Assembly (NCBI GenBank): GCA_964427915.1
Contig: CAYRWA010000058.1
Span: 62,001-126,000, forward strand
Direction: 5' to 3'
Origin: JAGLCW01 sp964427915
GTDB lineage: Bacteria; Caldisericota; Caldisericia; UBA6126
DNA: 64,000 bases
Positions 8,796-18,800 of this stretch are shown here, piece by piece; position 1 is the stretch's first letter, and each line of letters starts with the position of its first letter. Below the pieces are notes generated by a model. It ran no database searches, was not told the DNA's origin, and saw nothing but the letters and a program-made list of their open reading frames with translations. The translations under genes and the position numbers were made by a program.

Positions 8796-10085
8796 TTATG
8801 ATATAGACAACAAAAGAGAACGGTAATAACTTGCAAGAATAAGAGATCCAGTAACAAGGACAATTTCGTTATTGAATGATTGCAAGAGAGATGTTGACTC
8901 ACTAGAATATATACATTGAATAGACCCTGAAAAACGGTGGTTCTGTGTGATGGTAACTAACGATTCGAGTGGGCAAGAGTGAATGTCTGGAATATCTGTA
9001 AAGAAAAAGGAAGTGGTGATATCAAATAGAGGCTTGAGAAGGGCCTGTGCATCTTTGTTATGTTTGCATCCGAATACAACAGAAATTTTTTGATGTGGAA
9101 ATCTCTCCTGCATAGTTTTAGCAACAAAATCACAAGAGTGAAATGTATGAGCCCCATCTAAAATCCAAGTAGTTTCCTTGTGTTGAATGATTTCAAAACG
9201 ACATGGTATGGTAATTGCGCAGAGAGCTTCACGGATTTTTTTTTCGGTGATGACGAATCCACTTTTCGTTAACAATTCTGACGCAATAATTGATACAGCA
9301 GCATTGTTTATCTGGTGAGAACCCAATGCCCTACATTGAATATTCTTATACGTGTTTCCGGTGATACCGCTATTTACAGTACATGTTTCAAAGGGGTCAG
9401 AAAAGTTTGTAGTACGTTTTACAAAGGCTAACTGATCCAGGGCATACAATTTAGAGGCCTTTTGAGAGGCTATTTCTTGAATAACAAGAGCTGCTTCTAA
9501 CTCTTGTTTTGCTATCAATACAGGAGTGTGCGGTCTTATAATGCCGGCTTTTTCTCTGGCGATTTCTTGAATTGTTGTACCTAGTTTGTTGGTGTGTTCT
9601 AGTTCTAGTAGGGTAATGATGCACAATGTAGGATTTGCTATAGCGGTAGTTGCATCAATTCTTCCTCCGAGACCAGTTTCTATAAAGGCAATATCAACGT
9701 TGGCCCTCTGAAATGCCATAACTGCGAGCAATGTCATTGTTTCAAAAAAGGTACATTCTTCAAAAAGGTACGGGGGAAGATTTTCCTGCATTCTTTCATA
9801 TAGTTCATTAAAGAGCAAGGAGTCAATAGGCTTATTGTTGATTGTAATGCGCTCGCGAATGTTGTGTATATGGGGGGATACAAAGAGACCGGTTGTATAG
9901 CCACATTCTCGCAATATTGAATCCATCATCGTACTAACAGAACCTTTTCCTTTTGAGCCTGCAATATGAACCCATGGAAAAGATACAGTAGCAAGGTTGG
10001 CATAGCTAAGAGCAGAACGCATGCGACCTAGAGTTGGCGTTTCGTGGAACCGAGGCAGTCGAATGATTATTTCTTCAGCAAGCAT
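8796..10085 (-). CDS. folC: Folylpolyglutamate synthase / dihydrofolate synthase
   Basis: 429 residues. FolC adds glutamate to folates and often converts dihydropteroate to dihydrofolate, in the cytoplasm with ATP. The Mur-ligase-type P-loop is HIAGSKGKGS (about 41-50). SPHIHNIRERI and ETGLGGRIDAT follow, and ILDGAHTFHS marks the C-terminal domain; these are all family motifs. The family usually has TNGKGS and DGAHN, so Asn is replaced by Ser or Thr at two places. The valS-folC gene order seen here is common in Firmicutes. It starts 3 bp after valS ends. Confidence 0.92.
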   Translation of the reverse strand: MLAEEIIIRLPRFHETPTLGRMRSALSYANLATVSFPWVHIAGSKGKGSVSTMMDSILRECGYTTGLFVSPHIHNIRERITINNKPIDSLLFNELYERMQENLPPYLFEECTFFETMTLLAVMAFQRANVDIAFIETGLGGRIDATTAIANPTLCIITLLELEHTNKLGTTIQEIAREKAGIIRPHTPVLIAKQELEAALVIQEIASQKASKLYALDQLAFVKRTTNFSDPFETCTVNSGITGNTYKNIQCRALGSHQINNAAVSIIASELLTKSGFVITEKKIREALCAITIPCRFEIIQHKETTWILDGAHTFHSCDFVAKTMQERFPHQKISVVFGCKHNKDAQALLKPLFDITTSFFFTDIPDIHSCPLESLVTITQNHRFSGSIQCIYSSESTSLLQSFNNEIVLVTGSLILASYYRSLLLSIS

Positions 10086-10088
10086 TTG

Positions 10089-12704
10089 TTATTCTTTATC
10101 TAAATCTGCAATACGTTGTAGAATAAATTGTTTCTGTTGGGTATATTCTTCAAAGTTTTCTTGTACCTCTTGAATTAGTTTTTCCGATGCGTGTTTCATA
10201 AAGTTTTCATTGCCTCTCTTTGATTGAAGCTTTTCTAACTCTTTATCAATTTTTGAAATCCGTAGCTTGTTATTCTCAATTTCGCTTTCAATGTCAATCA
10301 AGTTTTTTGGGAAGAAAACAGTTGTAGATGAATCGACAATGGTTGCAATAAAGGAGGAAGAAGGAGATTCTTCATAATACACTTCTTCAATCCTTGCCAC
10401 GCTGGCAATGGTAGTAAAGTTAGACGCAAGAACTGTACGGAAGGATTCATCACTAGTCTTTATCCCAACTTGTAGCCCGGAAGGTTTGGATAAATGAAAC
10501 TCCGCTTTTGTATTCCGTATTACTCGGATAACATTTTGTATTTTTTCAACAGACGAAATCATGTTTGTGACATCTTCTCTTTGTTCAATTGAAGAAGGCC
10601 ATGCGCTATACATAATGGAAGTATTGTTATTTTCTTCCATACGCAACCACAATGCTTCTGTAACAAATGGTGCAATCGGATGGATAATTTGAAGGGATTT
10701 TGAAAAAATAGTTCGAAGCAAACAAGGGTTTGGATTCGTTTTGGATATTTCAATGTACCAATCACAAAAATCATGCCAAAAAAAAGCATATAAAGATTGT
10801 GCTGCCTCATTAAAGCTATACGATTCTATGCTTTCTTGAACGATGGAAAGGGTGACGTTGAATTGATGAATAATCCAGTGATCCCATATGGAACAATCAT
10901 TTTTTGAGAGCTGCCAGGAAGTTGCATTTTTAGTATTGTCTAATACATAATTGCCAGCATTCCAAATTTTATTAATAAAATGACGAGAAGCTTTGTTTTT
11001 CTTTAAATCGAAACGAATGTCTTGTCCCGAAGAGTTACTATAGGATGTTACAGTATAGCGAAGTGCATCAGCGCCATATTCCTGAATCAACTCCGTTGGG
11101 TCAACAGCATTGGACGACGACTTACTCATTTTTTTCCCTTGATTGTCAAGTATTAAGCCATGATAATAAACAGTTTCAAAGGGGATGGAGTTCAAAAAAT
11201 GTACGGAAGAAAATATCATCCGGGAAACCCAAAAGAAAATAATATCAAAACCAGTGACCATTAAACTAGAAGGATAGTATTTGTGAAGGAGCTCGGAATC
11301 AGTAGGCCACCCCATGCATGCAAAGGGCCAAAGGGCAGAACCAAACCATGTATCCAACACATCCTCCTCTTGGCGAAGATCGTAAGAGGAACATTCAGGA
11401 CAGTTTTTGGGAGTTGTTTCGGATACTATGATCTCTCCGCAAGAATCGCAATACCATACAGGAATGCGGATGCCCCACCAAATCTGTCTAGAAATACACC
11501 AATCTAAAATATTTTCCATCCAATCGCTGTAAACTTTTTTCCAGCGCTCCGGAATGAACTTAATTTCTTCTTGATTCACTACCTTAAGACCTTTTTCGGC
11601 AAGAGTTTTTGTACGCAAATACCATTGATCTGAAATAATAGGTTCTACAATTTGTTTACATCGATCGCAATGACCAACAGCATGAGAGAAAGGTTCAACC
11701 TTTAGAAGGTATTTTTGCTCTTCGAGATCAAGTTTTATCTTCTCTCGAGCTTCTTTCAATGATAAGCCTTCGTAAATGCCTGCATTGTCGTTCATTCGTT
11801 GTCCACCATCAATAACGTTAATGAATTCCAGATGGTGTTTTTTTCCTAATTGGAAATCATTGGGATCATGACTAGGAGTGATTTTAAGGGCTCCAGTACC
11901 AAACTCTTTCTCGACATACTCATCTGTTATTATTGGGATCTTCCGACCAACAAGAGGTAAAATGACAAATTTACCATGAAATTTTGTATATCTTGGATCC
12001 TCTGGATGTACTGCAATAGCAGTATCCCCGAGCATTGTTTCAACACGTGTTGTGGCAATAGTGATATACTCTTTAGAGTTCTCTAGGAAGTATTTAATGT
12101 ATACGAGTTCCCCATTCACATTTTGATGAGATACTTCGATATCAGATAAAGCAGTTTTGCAACGCGGACAATACTGAACCATACGTTTTCCACGATAAAT
12201 CAGACCTTGCTCGTAATACATGACAAAAGCTTTGATGACAGCTTTTTCGTAGTCTTCATCTTTTGTAAAACGTAGTTTAGACCAGTCAGCAGAAGTTCCT
12301 AATAACTTCATTTGCTCAATAATTTTATTTCCGTAAATAGTTTTCCATTCCCAAACTTTTTCTATAAAGGCTTCTCTACCGATATCTTCTTTACGAATTC
12401 CTTGCTTTTTTAAAAAGGCTTCGACTTTATTGTCTGTAGCTAAACCAGCTTGATCAGTGCCAGGAAACCAGCAAACGGAATACCCTTTCATTCTTTTGTA
12501 TCGACATATAATATCGGGTAGTGTCAAATCCAGGGCGTGCCCTAAATGAAGTGCCCCAGTAATATTGGGAGGAGGCATTGTGATGCTAAAAACTTTATCA
12601 TCCGATTGATCGGTAGGCTGAAACATATGCTGTGTTTCCCAAAGTTTGTATATCTGGGGTTCAATTTCGTGAGCTGGATATGCACCTTTTGTATATGTCA
12701 ACAT
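10089..12704 (-). CDS. valS: Valyl-tRNA synthetase
   Basis: 871 residues, full length for class Ia ValRS. It charges tRNA-Val with valine. The HIGH signature is HLGH (PPPNITGALHLGHALD), the KMSKS signature is intact (KKMSKSSSNAVDP), and the editing domain contains ATTRVETMLGDTA. Zinc-binding pairs CPRC and CDSCG/CPEC are visible. A C-terminal coiled coil (about 800-870) ends the protein, as in the family. No T-box precedes it, since trxB ends only 9 bp upstream. Confidence 0.97.
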   Translation of the reverse strand: MLTYTKGAYPAHEIEPQIYKLWETQHMFQPTDQSDDKVFSITMPPPNITGALHLGHALDLTLPDIICRYKRMKGYSVCWFPGTDQAGLATDNKVEAFLKKQGIRKEDIGREAFIEKVWEWKTIYGNKIIEQMKLLGTSADWSKLRFTKDEDYEKAVIKAFVMYYEQGLIYRGKRMVQYCPRCKTALSDIEVSHQNVNGELVYIKYFLENSKEYITIATTRVETMLGDTAIAVHPEDPRYTKFHGKFVILPLVGRKIPIITDEYVEKEFGTGALKITPSHDPNDFQLGKKHHLEFINVIDGGQRMNDNAGIYEGLSLKEAREKIKLDLEEQKYLLKVEPFSHAVGHCDRCKQIVEPIISDQWYLRTKTLAEKGLKVVNQEEIKFIPERWKKVYSDWMENILDWCISRQIWWGIRIPVWYCDSCGEIIVSETTPKNCPECSSYDLRQEEDVLDTWFGSALWPFACMGWPTDSELLHKYYPSSLMVTGFDIIFFWVSRMIFSSVHFLNSIPFETVYYHGLILDNQGKKMSKSSSNAVDPTELIQEYGADALRYTVTSYSNSSGQDIRFDLKKNKASRHFINKIWNAGNYVLDNTKNATSWQLSKNDCSIWDHWIIHQFNVTLSIVQESIESYSFNEAAQSLYAFFWHDFCDWYIEISKTNPNPCLLRTIFSKSLQIIHPIAPFVTEALWLRMEENNNTSIMYSAWPSSIEQREDVTNMISSVEKIQNVIRVIRNTKAEFHLSKPSGLQVGIKTSDESFRTVLASNFTTIASVARIEEVYYEESPSSSFIATIVDSSTTVFFPKNLIDIESEIENNKLRISKIDKELEKLQSKRGNENFMKHASEKLIQEVQENFEEYTQQKQFILQRIADLDKE

Positions 12705-12713
12705 AAAAGACTC

Positions 12714-13646
12714 CTACTCCGTTTCATTTAAAATGCTATGATGGATGTGATTTGCCGCAACAGCCCCGTCATTCATTGCAGTTACGATTTGTCGTAAAGA
12801 TTTAGAGGCAATATCACCGATCGCGTAAAAACCTTTTGTTTTGGTTTCAAATTCAGAATTCACTTGAATGTATCCTTTTTCATCAACATCAACAATAGCG
12901 TTGCAAATACTAGTATCGGGTATATAACCCGCAAATACAAAAACACCATCGACAGGAATTTTAAAAATTTGATCTGTTACAAGATTTTTAAAAGTTATGC
13001 CATTCAGGGTTTCTTCCCCATGTATTTCCAAGGGAATCGACGAAAAATGAATCGTAATGGCTGGATTGGATGTAATCCTTTGAACAAGAGTATCAAAACC
13101 ACGGAATGTATCTCTCCGATGGAATAGATGTATATGCTGTGCATAAGTACTAAGAAATAGTGTTTCTGTAAGGGCGGTATCTCCTCCGCCTATTACAGCA
13201 ATCGTTTTGTTCTTAAACAGAGGACCATCGCAGGTACCGCAGGTACTAAGTCCCTTTCCAGCCCATTCTTTTTCTCCGGGGATGTTCAAAGGTCTATTTT
13301 TTGTACCAATACCACATAAGACATAAGGAGATTGTAGAATTTTATCGTTGTCTAGAACAATAGAAAAATGACCATCCTCCATTTTTTGAACTTTTGTAAC
13401 CTTTTGATTCACTACAGGAATATCTAAGTCTGTAATATGTTGATTTAGTATGGAGGCAAATTCAAATCCATTGATACCCTTAGGAAAGCCCATATAGTTT
13501 TCAATGATTGAAGGTATCATTACTTGTCCACCAACCATTGGGTTCGATTCAATAATCGCTACCTCATGAGAGAATCTTTTTAGATATATGGCTGCTGAAA
13601 CACCGGCAGGACCTCCCCCGATTACATATATTGGTTTACTCATCAT
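12714..13646 (-). CDS. trxB: Thioredoxin reductase (NADPH-type flavoprotein)
   Basis: 310 residues, standard length. TrxB passes electrons from NAD(P)H through FAD to thioredoxin. The FAD-binding GGGPAG (about 11-16), the redox-active CGTC in TCGTCDGPLF (about 135), the NAD(P)-binding GGGDTA, and the C-terminal GDIA motif are all present. It overlaps the preceding lipoprotein gene by 11 bp. Confidence 0.95.
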   Translation of the reverse strand: MMSKPIYVIGGGPAGVSAAIYLKRFSHEVAIIESNPMVGGQVMIPSIIENYMGFPKGINGFEFASILNQHITDLDIPVVNQKVTKVQKMEDGHFSIVLDNDKILQSPYVLCGIGTKNRPLNIPGEKEWAGKGLSTCGTCDGPLFKNKTIAVIGGGDTALTETLFLSTYAQHIHLFHRRDTFRGFDTLVQRITSNPAITIHFSSIPLEIHGEETLNGITFKNLVTDQIFKIPVDGVFVFAGYIPDTSICNAIVDVDEKGYIQVNSEFETKTKGFYAIGDIASKSLRQIVTAMNDGAVAANHIHHSILNETE

Positions 13647-14148
13647 TGATATTACTCCTTTCTAAAGCAGAATTGGCAATAGTAAATGTTGCTTTATCAG
13701 ATGAAGAATCAAAATAAAATATTCCCTCAAAATGAGCATTGTATGTTTTAATGTAACCTCGGTAATATCTGCCATCATCAGAGATAGGATTTTCTGTGTA
13801 GAAGGGGTCAATAGTATTTGCTTGGAAACGATCCCAATTTTCATTCATGGGGATATTTCCAGTAATATAAATTCTTGCGGTTGCAAAACGAGTCTGGAGA
13901 TAGGGGATTTCATCGGAACATACAAAATCAGCTAGTTGATAGGAGGAAAAATGGGACATGTCTTGGGGAGGGATCTGAAATTGATCTACCGTACCACAAA
14001 GTACCATTTGTTTTGTATTAATAAGAAGTTGAAGCTCGTTTTGAATTGATTCAAAACGAGTATCTCTAGAAAATGGTGTGCAAGATGCAACAAAACTCAT
14101 GAAAAAAACAAATAAAGCCACGTACAGTAGATTTTTTCGGAAGGACAC
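13636..14148 (-). CDS. Small lipoprotein, function unknown
   Basis: 170 residues. The signal peptide ends in a good lipobox (FVASC, Cys about 23), so the protein is probably anchored to the outer face of the membrane. The mature part (about 150 residues) has no motif I recognise. It abuts the next lipoprotein gene by one shared base and overlaps trxB by 11 bp, so it is part of the long operon. Confidence 0.75.
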   Translation of the reverse strand: MSFRKNLLYVALFVFFMSFVASCTPFSRDTRFESIQNELQLLINTKQMVLCGTVDQFQIPPQDMSHFSSYQLADFVCSDEIPYLQTRFATARIYITGNIPMNENWDRFQANTIDPFYTENPISDDGRYYRGYIKTYNAHFEGIFYFDSSSDKATFTIANSALERSNINDE

Positions 14149-14867
14149 TAGGAACCTTCTATGTCATCAAAAGTCCATTCAAAAGAAATTCCATCTACGT
14201 GAAGGAAACACTTTTCTAACGAAGAGGGTAACAACCCAAGAAAACGAAGAGCATATACTTCGTTTCTTTTAAGATTTGTTGGATATTCACACGTCATTAA
14301 GGAATCAGAAATATAGCGGTCTATTGGATATTGATTACCATCTTCATCAAAAAAATAAATAGGGATTTCATCCAGAGAAATCTTTTTTCTAGATAGGTTT
14401 TGCAAAGAAAGATTAACCATAGCAATGTTCATCTCATCTTGAACAGGTTTCAATTCAGCGCTATAGCGATGTACCATATAGGATGCATTTGTTTTAGGGG
14501 GGATGTCAGATATGTCTTCAGGTTCTTCGATAATATAAGCAGTTTTCACATGGGGCTTATCAATGAGTAAATCTAGAGTGTTCCCATCTCGTGTAATTTT
14601 GATAATTTTCATGGGATTCCCTTCAGTATTAAGGTATGAGAAAGGAAATTGGCGTATATTCGTGATGGAGGTTGGAATTCGGATAGAAGGGGCAGAAACA
14701 ATGTTTTGAAATACGACCGATAGAAGATTTTCGCTGTTCACAATTTCCGATGCATGATAAGTTTTGGATAAATCACTTGTTTCTACTTTTGTTGTACATC
14801 CCTGCAGTGGTAGAAAACCAACACTTATCAAAAGAACAATAAGCCATACACAAATAGATATTCTCAT
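14148..14867 (-). CDS. Lipoprotein, function unknown
   Basis: 239 residues with a lipoprotein signal peptide (LPLQGC, Cys about 24). The mature region contains a beta-strand-rich segment, MVNLSLQNLSRKKISLDEIPIYF followed by DGNQYPI, similar in style to DUF4352-type immunoglobulin-like domains; I regard that as tentative. It is the upstream partner of the 170-residue lipoprotein. Confidence 0.72.
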   Translation of the reverse strand: MRISICVWLIVLLISVGFLPLQGCTTKVETSDLSKTYHASEIVNSENLLSVVFQNIVSAPSIRIPTSITNIRQFPFSYLNTEGNPMKIIKITRDGNTLDLLIDKPHVKTAYIIEEPEDISDIPPKTNASYMVHRYSAELKPVQDEMNIAMVNLSLQNLSRKKISLDEIPIYFFDEDGNQYPIDRYISDSLMTCEYPTNLKRNEVYALRFLGLLPSSLEKCFLHVDGISFEWTFDDIEGS

Positions 14868-14921
14868 ATAAACCCCACTCTACAATTTAATGCGCAATGT
14901 TACTTCTAGTATTCTTGTGCT

Positions 14922-15224
14922 TTAGATAACTTCTTCTTCGTCTGACACAACGTCTTCGATTTTGTCTTCCAGTGATTTGATTTTTCTGTCAGCGTTCTTT
15001 TCAATTTCTTTCACGAAATCTTTTCCTTTTTTAATCATTTCTTCTGTTTCTTTGCGAACTTTTGAAGAAAGATTCTTTAGGTTGTTTTGAACATCTTCAG
15101 ACGTATCCATCAATTTGCGACGAGTTTCTTCGCCAGTGCTAGGAGCCAGTAATATTCCAGCCAATGCACCTACTACAATTCCAAAAAACAGTCCAATACC
15201 AAAATTGTTTGTTTCTTTTTCCAT
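14922..15224 (-). CDS. YtxH-type membrane-associated protein
   Basis: 100 residues. The start at 15224 follows AAAGGAG with good spacing; a longer reading frame upstream overlaps the previous gene and lacks support. An N-terminal Gly-rich transmembrane helix ends in LAPSTGEETRRKL, the hallmark of YtxH proteins. It is followed by a long charged amphipathic coiled coil (about 35-95). YtxH proteins are general-stress/envelope proteins of unknown mechanism in Firmicutes and are commonly paired with a DUF948 protein, as here. Confidence 0.85.
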   Translation of the reverse strand: MEKETNNFGIGLFFGIVVGALAGILLAPSTGEETRRKLMDTSEDVQNNLKNLSSKVRKETEEMIKKGKDFVKEIEKNADRKIKSLEDKIEDVVSDEEEVI

Positions 15225-15225
15225 G

Positions 15226-15579
15226 TTAAACTCCTTTTCTTGATTTATGAAACATTTGTACAAAATTGAAAACAATAGTACCGATGGCAATTACCTTGTT
15301 TGCAATACTACTCCATTTTTTTGATTCACACTCATCATGTTCTGGTGGGTTTATTTTGCAGTTAATTTGTTCAAGTGTTTTTGTGGCTTGGTCTCCTATA
15401 TCATTTGTCTTTTCTTTTAATGTTTCGACCAATGAATCAACACTTTCTGTTAGGTGGGAGATTTTGCTCATAAATATCTTCCCTGCAATTAAATAAACAA
15501 TCAATCGGATCAATATTGCCAAGGCAATAATTATGATCGATATTGCTACCGACCATATAATGAAAGGTGGTAAAACCAT
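15226..15579 (-). CDS. DUF948-like membrane protein
   Basis: 117 residues. One N-terminal transmembrane helix (about 8-30) is followed by a short helical region (SHLTESVDSLVETLKEKTNDIG) that resembles DUF948 proteins, partners of YtxH. The C-terminus has a second weakly hydrophobic stretch. It is the first gene of the minus-strand series, with 250 bp of non-coding DNA before it. Confidence 0.75.
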   Translation of the reverse strand: MVLPPFIIWSVAISIIIIALAILIRLIVYLIAGKIFMSKISHLTESVDSLVETLKEKTNDIGDQATKTLEQINCKINPPEHDECESKKWSSIANKVIAIGTIVFNFVQMFHKSRKGV

Positions 15580-15614
15580 ACGCTAATACCTTCTTTCTTT
15601 AAAAACATACTGTT

Positions 15615-15620
15615 ATTATA
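15615..15620 (-). promoter_or_regulatory. Candidate -10 element for the DUF948/ytxH transcript
   Basis: A perfect TATAAT on the minus strand lies 36 bp before the DUF948 gene start. No convincing -35 hexamer sits 16-18 bp upstream, so this is tentative. Confidence 0.35.
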
Positions 15621-15672
15621 TGAAAAACTTAGATTGTTTCTACAGTTTCTATTATCTCTTCCAATGCTTAAG

Positions 15673-15700
15673 TTACAAAAAAGTAACAGTTCAATACAAT
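15673..15700 (+). promoter_or_regulatory. Candidate promoter for the exported-protein cluster
   Basis: TTACAA, a 16 bp spacer and TACAAT face the SLH-protein gene and would give a leader of about 135 nt. The match to sigma-A consensus is moderate. The rest of 15580-15841 holds no gene; a short GTTAC/GTAAC inverted repeat overlaps the -35. Confidence 0.35.
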
Positions 15701-15841
15701 CATAAGTACCATTTTTTCCCCTTTACATAAATCATTCCTTCAATATGAGTCAAAAAAAAGCCCATAGGAATGAAATGTTTCCCTTGATTGAAAGAGGTTT
15801 ACAGGTAAAATTAAAGAAATTTGTAACTTTTGGAGGTATAT

Positions 15842-18800
15842 GTGTTGAAGAAAATAAAGCGTATTTTATCGGTGACGCTCACTTTTCTAATGGCATGCGG
15901 GATAGTATTCGTTAATATGCCAAATACGAGTGCTTTAGACATATTCCCATTTGTAGTTTTATCTACTGGTAATGTCAGAGGACAATTGACCCCTTTTGAA
16001 TATGGTCCTAATTTCAACGAAGGCGGTCTTTCTAAAATTGCGACAGTCGCAAAACAAATTCGACAAGAAACTGATGATCGTGAAGGGTACCACATGCTTA
16101 TAGATGCTGGCAACACTCTTTTTGGATCCGATCTTGCCACGTATTACACTCAGAAGCCCATTGCTGGTAAACCTCACCCTGTAGTAGCCGTCATGAATGA
16201 ATTAGCGTATGATGCTGCCGGGTACACATCTCTTGATTTTTCGATGCCACCTCAAATTCGAGATGCAAGAAAAAGAGAAAGCGATTTTACATGGGTTTGT
16301 ACCAATGCCTATCGAAGTGGAAGTCTATATGCATCTGATCACAGAATGTTAGTGTATGATGTACCTAATTCCGCTCATGTTTTGAAAATTGCTATTATCT
16401 CCTTACCCGATCCTTCTAGAGAGAATGCGATACCGCCAGAGAATATTAGCGGTTTGGAGTTTTATGACCCGATCGAAGAAGTTGTTCGTTCTAGTGATGT
16501 TCTAAAAGAAATTGAACGAGCTGATTTTATTATTCTTCTAACAGATATGAAATGGGAAAAAGACCCTGAAAAACGAGAAAACACCTTTTTGAACGAATTG
16601 TTGTTCCGTTCTAGAATTGATATATGCATAACTGCATCCGATGATCCTATTCCTGGGGAACAAGTTGTATATCCCGATTCCGATGAATTCCCCGAACACG
16701 ATGTTCTAATATCATCTCCCGGTCGTTACGGATTAGGATTAACCAGAGTTGAGTTAATGCTTGAAAAATGCAAATGCCCAGTGAAACCTTATGAAGTTAT
16801 GAAAAAAGAGAATGGCAATCGTATGATCACTGGTAAAGTTGTGAAGATCGGCCAGGCTATTGATGAGGATCCTGAAATACGACAATTAATTGATACGTAT
16901 GCCAAGAATGCCAGTAACACATTTGATGAAATGGTTGGAACTGCATCCCAGACTTTTACATTTTCAGGAAGCACGTATCGTCCCACAAGTTTAGCTAATT
17001 TAATGTTAGATACAATGGCCGACATAACAGGTACCCCTCTTGCTATGAACCAACCTTCCGAATTGCTGCACAACTTAAATAAAGGTCCACTGACCTATGG
17101 CGACGTCTATAGCATTGTAGCATCGGAAGATACAATATATAAAGTAGCACTTCCTGGTCAAACAATAAAAGATATGCTTGAGGATGTTGGAAATAGCCTT
17201 GCTTTTGGAACCGAGAGTGCTGGTATTAGTACTCGAGGGTTTTCCTACAAAATTGATTTACGCGAACCATCTGGGCAAAAAGTCTCTGACTTGAAAGTGT
17301 TAGGTCAACCCATTAATCTAACAACAAGTTATGATGTGGCTGTTACAGCTTCTCTTGTTGCTGGTTCTGGACGGCCTGATTCGTTAGCTAACGTTAGTAT
17401 AAAAGAGAATTCAAGAAAAACTGTTCGAAGAGCATTGATTGATGCATTTTACGATCTTCCCAACAATACTATCGCACCCGTTACAAGTGGTTCCTGGTAT
17501 GTTGTTCCTGATTATCTTGACCATTGGGGCAACGAACCCATTAGTTTTCTAGTTGATAAAGGTGTTATTAAAGGCTATACCGATGGCAGTTTTCAACCCA
17601 ACAATCAAATAACAAGAGCTGAATATACTACTGTAGTGTTGAATGCCTACGATATTCCTCAGTTGAAACCCAAAACTCCTTCTTTTAAAGACGTTAAAAC
17701 CACAGATTGGTTTTATGGAATTGTCGAAGGAGCATTTGCGAAGAACATGATTCCTTTTGCAACCAATGAATTATTTATGCCAAATAAACCTATAACTCGT
17801 CAAGAAGCAATGATTGAACTTGTAATTGCATATCGAGACAACCCTGAACCACCAACCATGTCCAATGAAAGCATTACCCTTTTTAAGGATAAAGTGAAAG
17901 ATTGGCAAAGTATATCAAACCTTGCACTTCCCTACATGATTTATGCATATGAAAACAATCTTATAACAGGGTATTCCGATGGTACTATTCGTCCTGAAAA
18001 ATCTATTTCTAGGGCTGAAACTGCAACCATTGTTTTCCGTGCTCATTATCCTGTTATCATGATTGGTTCTACAGGTAATGTTGCAAATGAGATCCGATCT
18101 TTGTATCGAGATCCAAATGAAGACCGACCTATTGGAGGCTTTGCCTCTGTAGCATCCTATTTCGATGAATTATCAAAACGCAATCCAAACTTTATGGCTA
18201 TTGATGCCGGTAATTTTTTGATGGGTTCATCTTTGTCCTATTTGACGAAAGGTGAATATGTAGTCAAGCAATATGAGCCTATGAACTATGGTGCTATTGG
18301 TTTATCAGATGAAGATTTCTTCTATGGATTTGAGTATCTCGATTTAATTAACAAGTACATAGATATCGTCGCGGCTGATATCTATAACAATGAAACTGGA
18401 GAACCTTTATACAAAGACTCAATTACACATGAACTTTCTGGCATCAAAATTGGTATTACAGGTGTAACTGGTTTTTCGATTGAAAAACCATATATCCACC
18501 CCGAGGTTAAGGCAGCTATTGAGATAAAAGATTCTGTTGAATCTGCAAATAAAATTCTTTCTTCGCTAGTTGATGAAGGATCCAATATTACTGTCCTAAC
18601 CGTTGGAATGGATAGCAGAGTGAACCTTGACAACGAGCTGTCCCCAGTTTTGGTTCAATTTATTGATCAATTGAATCCAAAACCATCATTCATTATTGCT
18701 CTAAATGGAGAATTTGGGTATACATTCCATCATGATGGAATTCCTGTTATTGCTGCTGGAAAGTATGGTAATTCATTAGGCCAAACGAAAATTATTATGG

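Noticed and set aside
12705..12713. Possible T-box regulating valS
   Set aside because: Only 9 bp separate trxB from valS, too short for any leader.
15672..15687. GTTAC-AAAAAA-GTAAC inverted repeat before the SLH-protein gene
   Set aside because: Only a 5 bp stem with no T tract or partner site; it overlaps the candidate -35 and could be chance.
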